A stretch of DNA of 64,000 nt from Blastocrithidia nonstop (lineage: Eukaryota > Euglenozoa > Kinetoplastea > Trypanosomatida > Trypanosomatidae): NCBI GenBank assembly GCA_028554745.1, contig JAQOTN010000001.1, positions 682,001 through 746,000 on the forward strand, given 5' to 3'. The position numbers and the translations under genes are program-made. The notes under the pieces are model-generated. The model was given only the letters and a program-made list of their open reading frames with translations. It had not been told where the DNA came from and did no database searches. Shown here piece by piece: positions 36,711-49,043 of this stretch. Position 1 is the first letter of the stretch, and each line of letters begins with the position of its first letter.

Positions 36711-39503
36711 TTACTGTTTCACCCATTGCTGCATAATAAGTGAAAAGGCCTGATCTCGTTGAATGAAGTTAATGAGCTAATACGTTTCATTCAAATGAGT
36801 GATGATGCTAATAGCAGTGTCAAACAACTTGGCCGTTTTAGCCTTCTTGACGTCTTTGATCTCGTCATACTCAATAGCAAATTGTGAACTGTTAATGTTG
36901 CTCTGAAAGCACAATCAGTGTGAAGTTACAAAGAGCACACCTTGCTTAGGAATACTACTATCTGACCAGGCACAATTATACGTGTCGATGACGTGTTCGT
37001 AGATTAATTTAGGAAAGGCTTTGTAGAAAGTTTGCTACAGTGACGTCTTCATGGCATCGGTTACCCCAGTAACATCCAGCACTGCTCCGCCCACCGCTTT
37101 ACTAATATTCAGTGGGGCCATCAGTAGGTCAAGACCACCTTTCACCGCTCCTTTCGCCACATTGCCAAAGTTAAAGCTATTCATTCCTGCTCCACCACCA
37201 GCAGGCTCATCAAGTGATGCTAACTGTACATTAGGCTGAAATGCCTCCGTTGCATCAATTTCTGTCCGTGGTGGCATCTGCAATTTGTGAACTGCCGTAG
37301 ACGATGTAGGTGATGAAGTTTTCAGCTTTGTGGTTGATGTGTTGAGGTTTGAATTCGGAGCTGTTTAGCTATTGGTGTTGAGAATAGAATGTATTTAACT
37401 CTATAACACCTCTCGGCATCCATTGCGAACAAACATACTTCGTGTAAAACTAATTATCAGTACAGCCTTTGAGCGGCTGACAAAGCTTGAATTGTTATTT
37501 TTTTTACTAGTATTATCGCTAACACTACTATTACTACTACTAATAACATTGTTCAGTGAACTGAGAAGGATGTTGTTGGTGTTATAGTTTGACGCGTGTG
37601 TGTACACTTACACTTTTGCAAATTGTGGCATATTGGGTAGTAAAGTGATGACATGCAACACCTCATCTCGATGATCGTGTATGATGCAGACATCTTGTAC
37701 ATACAACACACGCTATGCATTGCCTGCGATTCGTTCCACGAGAAGGTACATGGTGTACAAGATATTGCTACGCTACTCGTTATTGCATACACGTCACCCA
37801 CACCACGGTAAACGTTATAATTCACTCACTTCACTCACACTCACCTCACCTTCAGCCGACTCAAAGCTGCCTAACTCTACCTCATCCGTCTACAATACCT
37901 CACAGAGTAAATCGGCCTGTGCGTCTTCATTAGGGTTAATGTAATTATTTAATATAAAAAAGGCCAAACTACCACTACGATTGAGCTGTAAATTATACGT
38001 CGTGACTAGTGGGTTGACTTGAGTGAAGGAATCAATGTTCGTAAACACGGTAGGACGAGATGCGAGTATGAGATGACCCATTGCGTCTTGAATAGAAGAC
38101 GACGACGATGTCAATTGCAAATAACGAGGCTCATGACGCATATTTGATAATGCAGATGCTGGTGTAGAGAGAAGCAATGCCTCTGTCTCATGAACTGGAT
38201 GAGATGGCAATGGTTTGTCAAGTTCATGTGTCTTTTGCCGAAGTGCAGAAACGGCGGCTACGGTTGTTAGTGCGGCAATCTCATCCTCCTGCGATCGCGC
38301 AAATGCAGAATTACCTTTCTCGTCTGATACTCGTGGAAACGGTGATTGGTGTTAATTCTTATGTAACTTTGTATTGACTTCTTGTTATTAATACTTTTTT
38401 TTATATTCATGACTCGTTGCGGTAGTACGCCTGCTAGACACATTGTGCTTTTAGCGTTACTATTGTGTAGACTACGATGGTAACCTATTCACATTCGTAT
38501 CATCATTGTCATTCTTGTTGTCAGTATTAATCTTCTTGTTGTTGTTGTTCTACGCATTGTGTGAAATATTTTATGCTCTTTCAGGATTGTTAGCACTACT
38601 TTATTCATTACTGCCTTGTGCACTTATCTATTGCATTTTAGACTTGCTCGTCTTCTGCTTCCTTCGCTTACGCTTGTGTGCATTATTGATATCATTGTAT
38701 TATCGATGTTGGTCTGTCGGTTCATCAACGTTTGGCTCCGTAGCAGTCGACTCATCATCGTTGTTTGCAGATTATTCATTTTGCACTTCACGTTGTGTTC
38801 GTATTTTGCTAATTGCAAATGCATCATGCTTTTTAGCTGAATGGTTATTGTTGTTTGCATCTAGCAAAGGTAATTCAACAAAGTCATGATCTTACTCACT
38901 ATCATCTATTTTATCATTACTATTGTTATGATGATTACTCTAATTTGTTTAAAGCTATCTACTCTTACTTTGCATAACATTATCTTCTTATCTAATCGGT
39001 TTGGAGCTAGCAGTTGCTGGTGATAGCGGCAATGACGACGACGACGATGATGATGGTTTCGATGACATTTCATACACACGCTTCATCACATTTACTTTAT
39101 TTGCCTCAATGCTACGCCGATGACGTATGCAACACTCACTTACTTCATTGTAGTAATCTGTTAATTGATGTGTAAGCGTGCAGTATAAATTAATTACTAG
39201 TGGAGGAAGCTAATTAGGGCTGTTTTCTACAATTCCTTACATGGCATTAGACATTAAGAGCAAATCTTCAATGTATGACTGGAAAACTTACGTAGAATTA
39301 TGTAAACCACGTGAAAGGTTGTCCATGTCAGATAAGAAAACGTTATCAGAAGAAGTTGTACTTTTATTCAGTATTGGTTACACACTTCGTTTCACGTATT
39401 CACTAATGTGATGGAAAGATGAATCAATTGCCTAAACGTGTAGACGCAATTCACGTAAATGGTTTATCATTTAAGCATGCATTTACTTGCTACTACTCTA
39501 CAT
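36711..39503 (-). CDS. GRAM-domain protein with N-terminal helical (BAR-like) region
   Basis: 930 residues. The last about 100 form a GRAM domain: FPKLIYEHVIDTYNCAWSDS, then GVLFVTSHWLCFQSN (Trp from TGA), FAIEYDEIKDVKKAKT and the helix LINFIQRDQAFSLIMQQWVK. GRAM domains bind membrane lipids. The N-terminal about 150 residues are long amphipathic helices (MINHLRELRLHVEAIDSSFH, VINLYCTLTHQLTDYYNEVS) compatible with a BAR-type dimer, which is an inference. The middle includes low-complexity runs and a segment ILYTMYLLVERIAGNAERVL of possible PH-like fold. BAR-PH-GRAM proteins act at membrane contact sites in yeast; whether this is one needs structure. Start chosen at MESSSKEMHAEMINHL. Stop TAA 36711-36713. 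Confidence 0.75.
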
Positions 39504-39890
39504 GATACTCTTATCACGTCGCATTAATTATGTTTTCATACTAGACAATAAAAATAAAAATAAAATATAATGTAAATAATATATGGCAGTAGAGTTGCAT
39601 TGTTATAATACCTTCATATAAATTACAATTATACATCCTTTCGTATTTCAAACTTTTTTTTGTAATAGTAACAAGTTTATCAAACAATGTATTAGAGAAA
39701 AACTAAACATATATGTACTTATTGTTGCTATCAATGTACACAAATATGTTTTGATATACAAAAATAAATAATATAACATAAAATAAATGTATTACTAACG
39801 TTAATAGTTGAGAGAATATAAAAACATATATTTTTTAACAATATAAACTGATATTTCAGGATAATGAATACAGTGAATATATATAAAAAT
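39504..39890. other. Short AT-rich spacer
   Basis: No gene or repeat of note. Confidence 0.6.
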
Positions 39891-41349
39891 TTAAATATTA
39901 CTTTTAATATATACTCGTGCATTACAATCGTTCGTAACTGTTAAATTGTTATTGTTGTTGTCATTGTTAATACTGTTGTTACTACAGCTTTGTTTGTTGT
40001 TATAGTTCTAAACGTTCGTGTTAGCACCACGTTGATGCATGCAGTTTTCGTAAATAATCACCAAAAAGCTACTCATGGCGGCCATGGCTGCTTTACCCTA
40101 TGGCACCTGCTCAATTCGTTTTAGTAGTGTTAGTGCAGCCAGACGAACCGCAAAGGTGGAGTGAGTCAAGTGAACTGCAATCGGATTGAGTCCATCAAGC
40201 GCACTTGGCATTCGCCGCAGTAACCACAGCACGGCTTCATCACAATCTAATAAACTTACCAACAGATTTAAAATATGTAATAACTTGTCAACCAGATCTC
40301 CATTACACCGGCGTAACGCCGCACAACACAAGGGTAGCATAAGTGGTTCATTACGAAACAAAATGTGCGCCTGAGCATGCGACATAAACGAACAGAGTTG
40401 CATCTGTAATTGAAGTGTAATCATAACGGCTGTACCAAACGTAGGTTGTAACAAACTCATAATAATACTATCTACACCAATATCAGAAACGCTGAGTAGT
40501 GTTGTAATTTGAACAAACTCTTATAATTTGAGTTGTAGCCGTCGATGACGATCAGGCATTGCTACTTGTGTTGCACGCATGTGATATATTGTATAGACTA
40601 ATTACTTGTGCAGCACTGCCGACTCATAAGAACTAGAGTAAATATCAATGCTATCGGCATCGACCATTGCAACGGCATGAATATTATTACCGTGTAGGGT
40701 GTTTACTGTTACATCTACATCATTTTCAATATTGTCTTCTTTACTTTACGATTGTGTAGAATTTTATGAAGATGCATTTATGGCATTATTGTTAGTAACA
40801 GCAGGACGTTGTACGCTGTTTGCATTACATTCATGTATTTATGCAGAACAAGTAGGACAAGAAGAGGGAGAAGATGAAGAAGAAGTTGTCCTTTCCACAG
40901 TACATTTATTACTGGGCGTCATGTCATAATCATTTTACTTTGTACCTTTATTTTTTTCATATGTATTATTATTATTATTACTACTACTACTACGATTAGT
41001 TGCAGTGTACACATTGCTACCCAACGCACCAAGCAACTCCACCGCACTCTCGCCCATCTTCAGCGCATTTGCCAACGCCGCAGTTACCTTCATAATTTTC
41101 TTTGTCCTCTTCGCACTACGCGCAAATGAAACTGTGTGATGGTCAAGATCACACAACACGTCTCAGTTTCACCGTGCTTCATCTGCAAAGATCGGGTTTA
41201 CCGTTCCTGCAATGTAGCCTGGCACATGCATAAATGCACTAGCGTTGTTGACCGAGGCGTAGGGAAACACTTTCTATGGAATAAACCTTGGATGTAGCAT
41301 ACTGCCAATAACACCAAGTGACAAGGCCACTTCACAAACCTCTGTCAAG

Positions 41350-41394
<45 letters not shown>

Positions 41395-43394
41395 GCTCGA
41401 GACAAAATAACAATTCGTTGCTACGTCAATACCGCATATAGTAAATGAACAAAGTACACTCCAAACTCACTCACAAGTCTTTCCAGGTTGTAATGGGTTA
41501 ACGTGATCTCATGAGCTGCGGCAAGCACCGGCACGGAGGCTCGCACCGTAGAGCCAAATGGAGCATCACGATAAATAACCTATGCCGCATTACACCGATT
41601 GAGTGTACAAAGAGACATGACTTGATATCGTAGTGGGTTAATTTACCCTTTTGCCGCATGTACGCGTGCTGAGATGGAGTTAATCGTACGATAGCATAAC
41701 TTGAGCACATTACATTGCTGCTCAATCGCATCGGAGTCGGTGTGTGGGACATCACAGCAGTATTGTGTGGCTTGAACAAGAATGGATCAAAAGGGTTATA
41801 ATAACGATAACGATGTACCAAGAACGGCAATACTCTTCGTCACTCCACCTCTGCGCGATGACGCATTTTGCTTACTCACCACCGCACACAAGCCATATAA
41901 GATAATATTATTAGTTTCTTCACCATTATACTAACTTAACATGTGGTCAATATCATTAAATGGATTGTTTTATATAATAGTGGTTGATGTTCTTTGTGAT
42001 GGTAGTGGTGGTAGTGGTGGTAATAATGCATCTGTTGCCCTTTACTGTGCAGAAGTTGATGACAATTACGGATCAACAAAGTTATTACTTTATATTTATT
42101 TATTCTCATTACAAGCATACTATACATTGCTCTGCAGCTTGTCATGTTCACCACCATCATTATTTGTATGGGTATCACTATTACTGTTATTATCATTAAC
42201 AGTATTTATCTCATGCTTTTATTAGGAATTATTTTAAGATGATACACGTTTACACTAATTGACCTCAGCATTTACATCAGCGACACATTTTCAATTAATA
42301 TTAATTTCAATCTTTTTGCTCTGTGAATTTGCATTATTAGTGAACGACATAGCTTTTAGCAATTCGATTAAATTTTGATAGTGCAAACTGTGCATTAGCA
42401 AACCATTTATCGCACCAGAATCAAACTACACGACGACAAAGACAAAGAACAACAACTGTCGTATCAGTAACACATCATTTGTTAGTGTTGTTGGTTTATG
42501 CTACATGGTACTTTTTGATTGAGTTAAAACTCTATTTTTCTACAAGCAATCTTGCGTAAGTTTGTCATGAAACTGTTGTACAGTGTGAGGTATACTTGTA
42601 AGCAATCTAACATTTTCTGAGTGAATCGTCGAATGTATGCATTCAAGTAGATAATTACGTCTATTGAATGCTTCCGCTTTTGCATATTCTTGATCAGTTT
42701 AACTATTATTATTTCTTTTACTGTAATGTAACACAGCCACATGATGTGCAGCATCAATGTACAAATTACATGTTTGTTTGAGTGCATCGTGTGAATAAGC
42801 AAAAAGATTGTTATATGCATTTGTGCTATTTTGATTGTCATCAGCAATTTCACTTTTATCAGTAATGTTGACATTGCATTTGTTGCTTGAACCAATTGAT
42901 GAATGTTGCGTCGTTGTGATTATACTTTCCTTTTATGCTAGTTTTCATTATAACTTACACAATTACTAATTTGACAGTGTGCACAATCTAAGATTGGTCT
43001 GCTCACGTTAACTATCAACGCCAGTTTGTTGAACATTATGTGCTTGCCTTGCGAGAACAAAGTGATAAACAGGAAAACGCGTTATTTGTCCTTTTCATGG
43101 TCGATTGGCAATAAACACCGTTCGTGTCAGAGTTGACTTCTCTGCGCCATCTGGCAACATGTTACATGCAAGCTATTCGCTGTCAGCCGTAGCTCTATGA
43201 AATGCAGTTAACAACGAAGTCTTGTCAGTGAAAGAGTGTGCTGATCTAGACTGTTGGCCTTCTATTAATTTGTTAGCATGAGAGCTTGTCGGGTACACTG
43301 CTCGAACACATGAACCTTTATCGATGTCAAACTCAGCTAACACCAAACCAGCAGCTACTACGTCAGCAACGCTACTTGCGCCACCTTTTTTCAT
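39891..43394 (-). CDS. AVL9-type DENN-domain protein, expanded
   Basis: 1167 residues, nearly twice human AVL9. DENN signatures in order: VAAGLVLAEFDIDKGSCVRA near the N-terminus (longin-like strand), LACNMLPDGAEK (the LPDGAHN motif), RTVFIANRP, ILYGLCAVVS, SSRRGGVTKSIAVL, then VPGYIAGTVNPIF near residue 724 followed by ARWNWDVLCDLD, where both Trp are TGA. DENN proteins are guanine-nucleotide exchange factors or regulators for small GTPases; AVL9 works in late secretion. The insertions are Asn/Ser-rich, plus a poly-Gln run at about 41351-41394. The C-terminal part is helical, ARM-like (LHILNLLVSLLDCDEAVLWL), then an Asn-rich tail. Start MKKGGASS; stop TAA 39891-39893. Confidence 0.85.
41351..41394 (-). 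repeat. Coding CAA repeat (poly-Gln)
   Basis: A trinucleotide run (TTG on + strand) in phase with the DENN protein gives about 13 Gln with one His. Confidence 0.85.
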
Positions 43395-43759
43395 CTTTGT
43401 CTTTTTATTAATTAGTCACTAATATTCGACCTTATGTTAGAAAATTAAAACTATTGTTGCTATGCTATTTGTATAATTATATTATATTAAAAAATTATAT
43501 GAATAGCGTTTAATATAGTGAAACTATTTGACAAGGAAACAATAAAAAATGATCAGATGAAATATTAAATAATATAGATTGCACATTACAGTACATATAG
43601 CCTATATAGTTTAACAGAGTAAATTTTGCTTACACGTTAACAGTACACATACGTCATTATAAAAATTTGAGCTTATCAATATTATTGTTAAGTTGTTAAA
43701 CGCACGAGAGTGTAATAAACTGTCATCAAACTGATGGGAAAAAATACTAGACACAATAT
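43395..43759. other. Short AT-rich spacer
   Basis: Between the DENN gene and the candidate micropeptide; nothing seen. Confidence 0.55.
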
Positions 43760-43870
43760 TTAATATGTCAATAAGACAACAAAATTAAAAGGATCACCAA
43801 TAGCCCACACAAGTATAATGACAACAGCTGCAACAGTGAAAACAATTACTACAATTAGTTAAGCTTTCAT
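43760..43870 (-). CDS. Candidate 36-residue single-span membrane micropeptide
   Basis: ATG 43870 to TAA 43762-43760 encodes 36 residues: a short polar start (MKAE, the Glu as TAA), a strongly hydrophobic helix ELIVVIVFTVAAVVIILVWA (Trp as TGG), then GDPFNFVVLLTY. GC content rises sharply over exactly this stretch compared with the 1.2-kb spacer around it, which is the main support. Size and layout resemble small membrane subunits (for example of oligosaccharyltransferase, ATPases or respiratory complexes), but no family was recognised. Could be a chance frame. Confidence 0.45.
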
Positions 43871-44648
43871 AATTTATAACATAGAACGACTTATACTTTG
43901 TATATACTTATCACTCTGAAGTTATTTGCACGTATCATTTACACTTAACAATTAATTAACGCCACATTACTAGCATGCTGTCAATATTTGTAGCACACTT
44001 AGCAAACGTATATACAAGTATTTACCTAAAAAAACAACTTATGAACACTACTTATTATTTGTTTTATAGCAGGAAAAAAAATTACTTATTTTATAAAACG
44101 GTTTTTATCATCACTACTGTTTGTCTCACACCTTTCGCTGCTGTTGTCTAAGCACATTAATTTAAATTTGTTACACATTTATTTTAATAGCTAATAAATA
44201 ACAATAACAAAAAGATGATAACACTTCAATGCTCTGTGGAGTAAAGAAGTGACAGTTTAAACTTTCTGTCTCATGTGGTTCATTAGATTTGTGCAAATTA
44301 CGCACACATGTGTTTTGTAATGATAATATTAGTCAACGTTTATTGCACAGCTCTAGTATAATGTTACATTATAATTATATAATTCAAAAAATGTTTACTG
44401 AATTTTTCCATTTTTGCTTATACTTTACTTTTCTTTCTCAATTGCCATTATAAACACTTGTTTTTGTTCGTTGCTTTTAATAAAACATCACACTGACAAT
44501 TATTTTAATAAATGGACATAACAAAAAAAAATAATATTAGATTTTTAGGCATATTACATAAATAAATGACCATAAATCAGTTTTTTAATAACGATTACAA
44601 CAGAAAATAAAAAAATTATGTTAACTGATCACTCATTTATTTATACGT
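43871..44648. other. AT-rich spacer
   Basis: Mildly GC-richer near 44200-44310, no readable product. Confidence 0.5.
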
Positions 44649-45902
44649 TTAAGCACTTGGTGGTTGCTGGCCAGCACCCATCATCTTCGATGCATACTCG
44701 GTAAAGATTCGCATAAACTCTGGATTATTCATGTACTTCTGCATCGCACCCATGCCATTAGCTTCTATGTCTTGCATTGCCTACAGCATGACTGGGTTGC
44801 TCGAGTATTCCTGCTTGAATTCCTCATATTTTTCTTTTGGGATGGTGCCCATCGGAGTAACAATATCACCATCTGGGTTTACTCCGCTACCTTGGAACGC
44901 ATTCATCATCTGCATAGGATTGAAACCACCAGCACCACCACCAGCACCACCTGATGCCATGGATGATGCAATGTTCGACATCATGTTCATCATTGCAGGA
45001 TTCTGCATCATTGATTGAACAGAGGACATAAACTATGGATTAGAAAACATAGCGCCTAACTGACTCATATCAGGAAATCCATTACCAAACCCACCAAACC
45101 CACCGCTGCTGTTTGCACTACCACCAACACCACTCCCACCTCGTAACTCGTTCTTTTGCTGAGCACGCTATAAATCACTCTTGTACGTTGCGTTAGATGG
45201 GTCAAGCTAGCATGCCTTCGAAAACGCCTACACCGCACGTGGGTAGTTCTCTTGGTAAAACAACGCCGTACCGAGGCGTGAGTATGCCTTGGAAAAAGAT
45301 GGATTTAATGAAATTGCCCGCTACGCATCTACCACCGCACTCTTGTAATCTTGCAAGTGAGTGTGTGCGGCAGCACGGTTGCAAAAAAAGATGCAGTTTT
45401 CTGGTTCCATCTCAATTGCCTTTGTGTAGTACACAATAGCGTCCTTGTACTTTGTCTGTCCCATCAGCTCATTTCCTTTATTCTTGATTTGCTACGCGGT
45501 TAAACCCTCAAATGGGTTGTTGCGTTGGTTAAACTTTTCACGTGCCCTGTTCAATCGCTGCTGGTACTACTATGAGCCTTTCTCGATATCCTTGAAGTAG
45601 CCTTTTTTCTCAAGCACAGAAACGAATGCGTTGAATTTGTCATCATTTTCTTTATCATGAGCCTTGTCATGCTCACGTAATGCATTGGTAAAGACACTGA
45701 GAAGGTCTACTCCGCTGTCGTGTGATCCACTCACACCTGCTGGATCTACACCAAAGTGATTGCCAATAGCAACCATCGTGTCCTCTACACCTTCGGCGTT
45801 AGCCAGTGATGTGGCATGCATTACTCGCATAAATGCAAACGCCAACTTCTTGTGATTCTCTGTGATCGGCTGAAGGCTAGTACTGCTCTCAGAAAAGCTC
45901 AT
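44649..45902 (-). CDS. SGT (small glutamine-rich TPR co-chaperone)
   Basis: 417 residues with the SGTA layout: N-terminal dimerisation domain (KKLAFAFMRVMHATSLANAE), three TPRs at about 140-240 (NKGNELMGQTKYKDAIVYYT, CNRAAAHTHLQDYKSAVVDA, AYSRLGTALFYQENYPRAVE), then a Gly/Met/Asn-rich C-terminus with repeated NPEFM/NPAMM motifs. SGTs bind Hsp70/Hsp90 tails and hydrophobic clients and hand tail-anchored proteins to the GET pathway. Glu in AVEAFSKACELDPSN are TAG. The ATG at 45900-45902 begins MSFSESSTS; stop is TAA 44649-44651 after QQPPSA. Confidence 0.93.
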
Positions 45903-46222
45903 TATGATTTATTTTTTTATGTTTTATTAATTAAACCTGAAAAAGTATATTAATATAATGTTAAGATAGAAGAACTATGTAAATTATCTATTGTTATATA
46001 TTCAAAATTACAGATTTAAAATAAAATCAGGCATAAATATTAATATATGTGTATCAGAAAAAAAATTAATCATTCACAAAATTTTCATTAGTACGCACTT
46101 GTAGCTAATACAAAAAAGAGAAATAGCATAAACATACCTATTGATAAAAATATGTTAACCCTACAACAAGTAACATGAAATAATCATTATTTATTTTTTT
46201 AAAGTAAAACATGTCGTTATAA
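45903..46222. other. Short AT-rich spacer
   Basis: No gene or repeat of note. Confidence 0.6.
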
Positions 46223-46960
46223 TTACTGAGTTCCATGCACTGTGTGTAATCGTGACACAAGCTGCTTTGCCATTGAACGTTTAAACGTTTCTGGTGAAAT
46301 GCCATACTTGCGCAAAACGCCGTCCATCTCCTTTTCGCTCTGAATAGATGACAACTCATTGTGCATTGTCTACGCTAACGTTTATGCCTGCTGATCAAGA
46401 ACAAAGTTTTTCTGTATTTACTTTTGCCGGACTAGCAAGTGACGTCGTATACGCTCGCCATATAAAGATCGCAGCTATGGCCCAGGCCGAGATAAGATAA
46501 AATTGTCAAACCCACCATCACGCTACACTGCTAACATTGCCGCCTACACCATTGGGATTTGCACCCAGTGATCAAGAATATTGCTATAGTGTATGCCCGT
46601 CTTCACCCATGGATATTTCAACTGCCGATAAACATTCTGCACCGATCGCGATGTACGTACTCGTTCTTGTATTCGTTCATTGAGTCAAATAACATCCATC
46701 TGATGAGGAAAACGTGGCAGTATGCTGCGTGGCGATACATCGCTTAGGCGGTAGTATGCGTGTCGATCAAGGTTTTTACACCACGCCGCCCACGGAGGCA
46801 AACCCATGGAGATGTATCGGTTTATTAGACCACGTGGCAGGCCATTTGCCGGACTTGATGTGAGTGGGTTGATTGCAAACGTAGAGAAATGTACATTACA
46901 GAAGATGGTGCACTGTGCTTGACATAATTTTTGCACCGTCAACCCACACCCTCGTTTCAT
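46223..46960 (-). CDS. Mitochondrial large-subunit ribosomal protein bL28m-like
   Basis: 245 residues. The region LPRGLINRYISMGLPPWAAW, then ERVRTSRSVQNVYRQLKYPW and IPMVEAAMLAVERDGGFDNF with ILSRPGPELRSLYGERIRRH, matches MRPL28, which has a G-[LF]-D-x-[FY]-I-L motif after a helix and a final ...LR...G-x-x-[LI]-[KR]-R box. An N-terminal basic, Cys-containing segment could be a targeting peptide. Several Glu are UAR-coded (WIQERVR, PMVEAA, PGPELR). Located in the mitochondrial ribosome if correct; kinetoplastid mitoribosome proteins carry extensions as here. Stop is TAA 46223-46225 after HTVHGTQ. Confidence 0.75.
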
Positions 46961-47656
46961 GGTAGTACAATTGTTTCTTTATTTAAAAAAAGGTTTATAC
47001 AAAGAGTAGCTCAAAAAAGGCAAACCACGGAGTAATTAACAAATAATTACTGCTGCGTATTTATACTTACTACAACAATTTTTTTTACTTGTTAAGAAAA
47101 AGGAACAGTTTAATAAAAATGACTTTAGTTGCACGCAAGCATTACAGAAATGTATATTTGAACGTATAAGGTATGTTATTGTTAATAAAAAATGATTATA
47201 TTACATAATTTATGTGGCCTAAAGACAAGAAAATGGAAATAAATATACACGCATCACAAACAAAATTTTGTTTATTAATATTTGATAGTAAACTTATAAC
47301 ATTCTAATATAATGCATAAATAGTATTAAGATATGCAAAATATAATTGAACAAATTAGCAACATTTTGTACTTGATTTCACGGCTACCATGCAATATGTC
47401 ACTGTACATATCCGCACTTATTTCACTATCAAAATAAAGCAATGTCATTGTATCATTACCGCTACGTCAGTAAAATAAATTTTTGTCATTTCTCTATTTA
47501 ATATTTTTTTTTGCAATTATTTGATTACGCTGTTGTTTGATGATAAATAATAATAGTGTTACTTTTATTTTTCTCTGAATATAAATAAAGTAAAGTTTAG
47601 TTTGAGTTTACTTAAAATTTATTTTTACTTTATGTAATTATTTTTTACTTTTACGT
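46961..47656. other. Spacer with a GC-richer island
   Basis: Mostly AT-rich; 47381-47465 is clearly GC-richer and may hold a short gene or a non-coding RNA (see finding). Confidence 0.5.
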
Positions 47657-47809
47657 TTACTTCTTCTTAAGTTTTGCAATAGCTTCCTTCTCAGCCTTTT
47701 GTTGATCTTTCAATTTCTGTCGTAAGGCAATGTCATCATCATCCTCCTCACGCTTTTCCTTCTTTGGCGCCTTTAACGGCTTTTGTTTGCCACCTTGACG
47801 AGTGCTCAT
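47657..47809 (-). CDS. TMA7: Translation machinery-associated protein 7 (TMA7)
   Basis: A 50-residue, highly charged protein: MSTRQGGKQKPLKAPKKEKR at the start, acidic EEDDDDIALRQKLKDQQKAE in the middle and a Lys-rich end (AIAKLKKK). Start, spacing and charge pattern match TMA7/CCDC72, a small ribosome-associated protein (MSGREGGKKKPLKQPKK... in animals; the animal form has a longer Gly/Lys tail). It needs no reassigned codon. The stretch is much GC-richer than its flanks. Stop is TAA 47657-47659. Confidence 0.88.
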   Translation of the reverse strand: MSTRQGGKQKPLKAPKKEKREEDDDDIALRQKLKDQQKAEKEAIAKLKKK

Positions 47810-48221
47810 TACTGCAATCTTAATTTATATATTTAACAATTATGTGACTGACAAAGTTACAATGGAAGTTTTTTGAGTGTTTATTATGCTGTTTTTACTA
47901 ATGCGCTATACAAATATATACTATAATTAAATAATTTATACAAAAATTATGAAAGCTCAAATTTAACAAAGTAAAAAACAAAGTGATAAGTAAAGGATTG
48001 ATGATGAAGTTTATATGAACAGATATTCCAGCTGTACAAAAAAAATCAAGGGTGAAGTTGGAAAAAATTAATAGTAATTATCTATACGCGCACTGTTACA
48101 CCATCAAATGTGAACAATACATACAAACGAGGCAAGACAGATAGTAACAAAACGTTAATATGAGAAAAGAATTAGCAAACAGAAATTAAATTACTTTTTG
48201 TTGATACATCATTATTTTAGT
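47810..48221. other. Short AT-rich spacer
   Basis: No gene or repeat of note. Confidence 0.6.
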
Positions 48222-49043
48222 TTACAACTTTTCAAGACTCTTGAGGTAGTTTTGCTACGCTACATTCCAGTTGCACGTTTTGAAAAAATTCCGCAAATAG
48301 TGTTCTTTGCCCTACAAAGTAGACATGTCATAATCAACAATAGTCGCAGATTCGTGTATGTTTAATACGAGCAGTGGGATATAGTCGTTGTTAATGGGAC
48401 ATGTGCCATGTGAATAGTGCAGCACATCAAATTTTTTGCCAGTTCAGACAAGATACACTCATCCACATTGCTACTGCTATGTTAGCGCAGTCACGGTAAA
48501 CAGACGTTTTAGTTATTCTATGGGGTCACGTGTGCCATGCTGACCGAACTGAAATTGAAACCCTTCACGTAGCTATCGAGGTAGCAGTGTACCTCATGGT
48601 CGCAGTGAGCGATATCAGAAACAGTAATTAAAGTGTTATGCTGCGGCAGCGTGAATTACTGCACGCGTAGCATCGAACGCTGTTTGTTGAATCACCACAT
48701 CCAAATTGTGGCCTTCTAGTTCACTTCCAATGGTATGTGCATTCAATCGCTTTACCGCATCATCGTGGAAGTAATGATACTGCAATTCAATCTGCTTTTG
48801 TGAGAAGAGTGGTGGAATGCCTTGCTTGATGTCGTAATCTAATTTAGGTAAACTGAAAAAGCCACGCTTTTCGCGTTCACGCTAGCAAGTCAACACGGCT
48901 GCCTCTGTCCGTCTAAAGTTGACTGTTACACTATAATTGTTACTACTATTATTGTTGGCATTTGCACTTTTATCTACACAAAACGGTGATAATGTATTAA
49001 CTATTTAGCTACTCGCCGCTATAGCACCTGTACGATAAAACAT
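48222..49043 (-). CDS. SOD-fold mitoribosomal small-subunit protein (mS42/mS43-like)
   Basis: 273 residues with the order of iron/manganese superoxide dismutase: FSQK-QIELQYHYFHDDAVKR (first helix and His), LEGHNLDVVIQQ, AAAEHFNYCFWYRSLRPWG (the NHTFYW...SP-GG block), EEQCGWVYLVWTGKKFDVL-like FGSGW-WLV strand, IPLLVLNIHESATIVDYD (the LL-x-x-D-V-W-E-H-A-Y block), and YLRNFFKTCNW. Four block Trp are TGA. At the D-x-W-x-x-x-H metal site this protein has Asn and Ser, so metal binding looks lost. Kinetoplastid mitoribosomes contain catalytically dead SOD-like proteins mS42 and mS43; this is the likely role, inferred. The N-terminus is basic, targeting-like. Stop is TAA 48222-48224. Confidence 0.78.
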
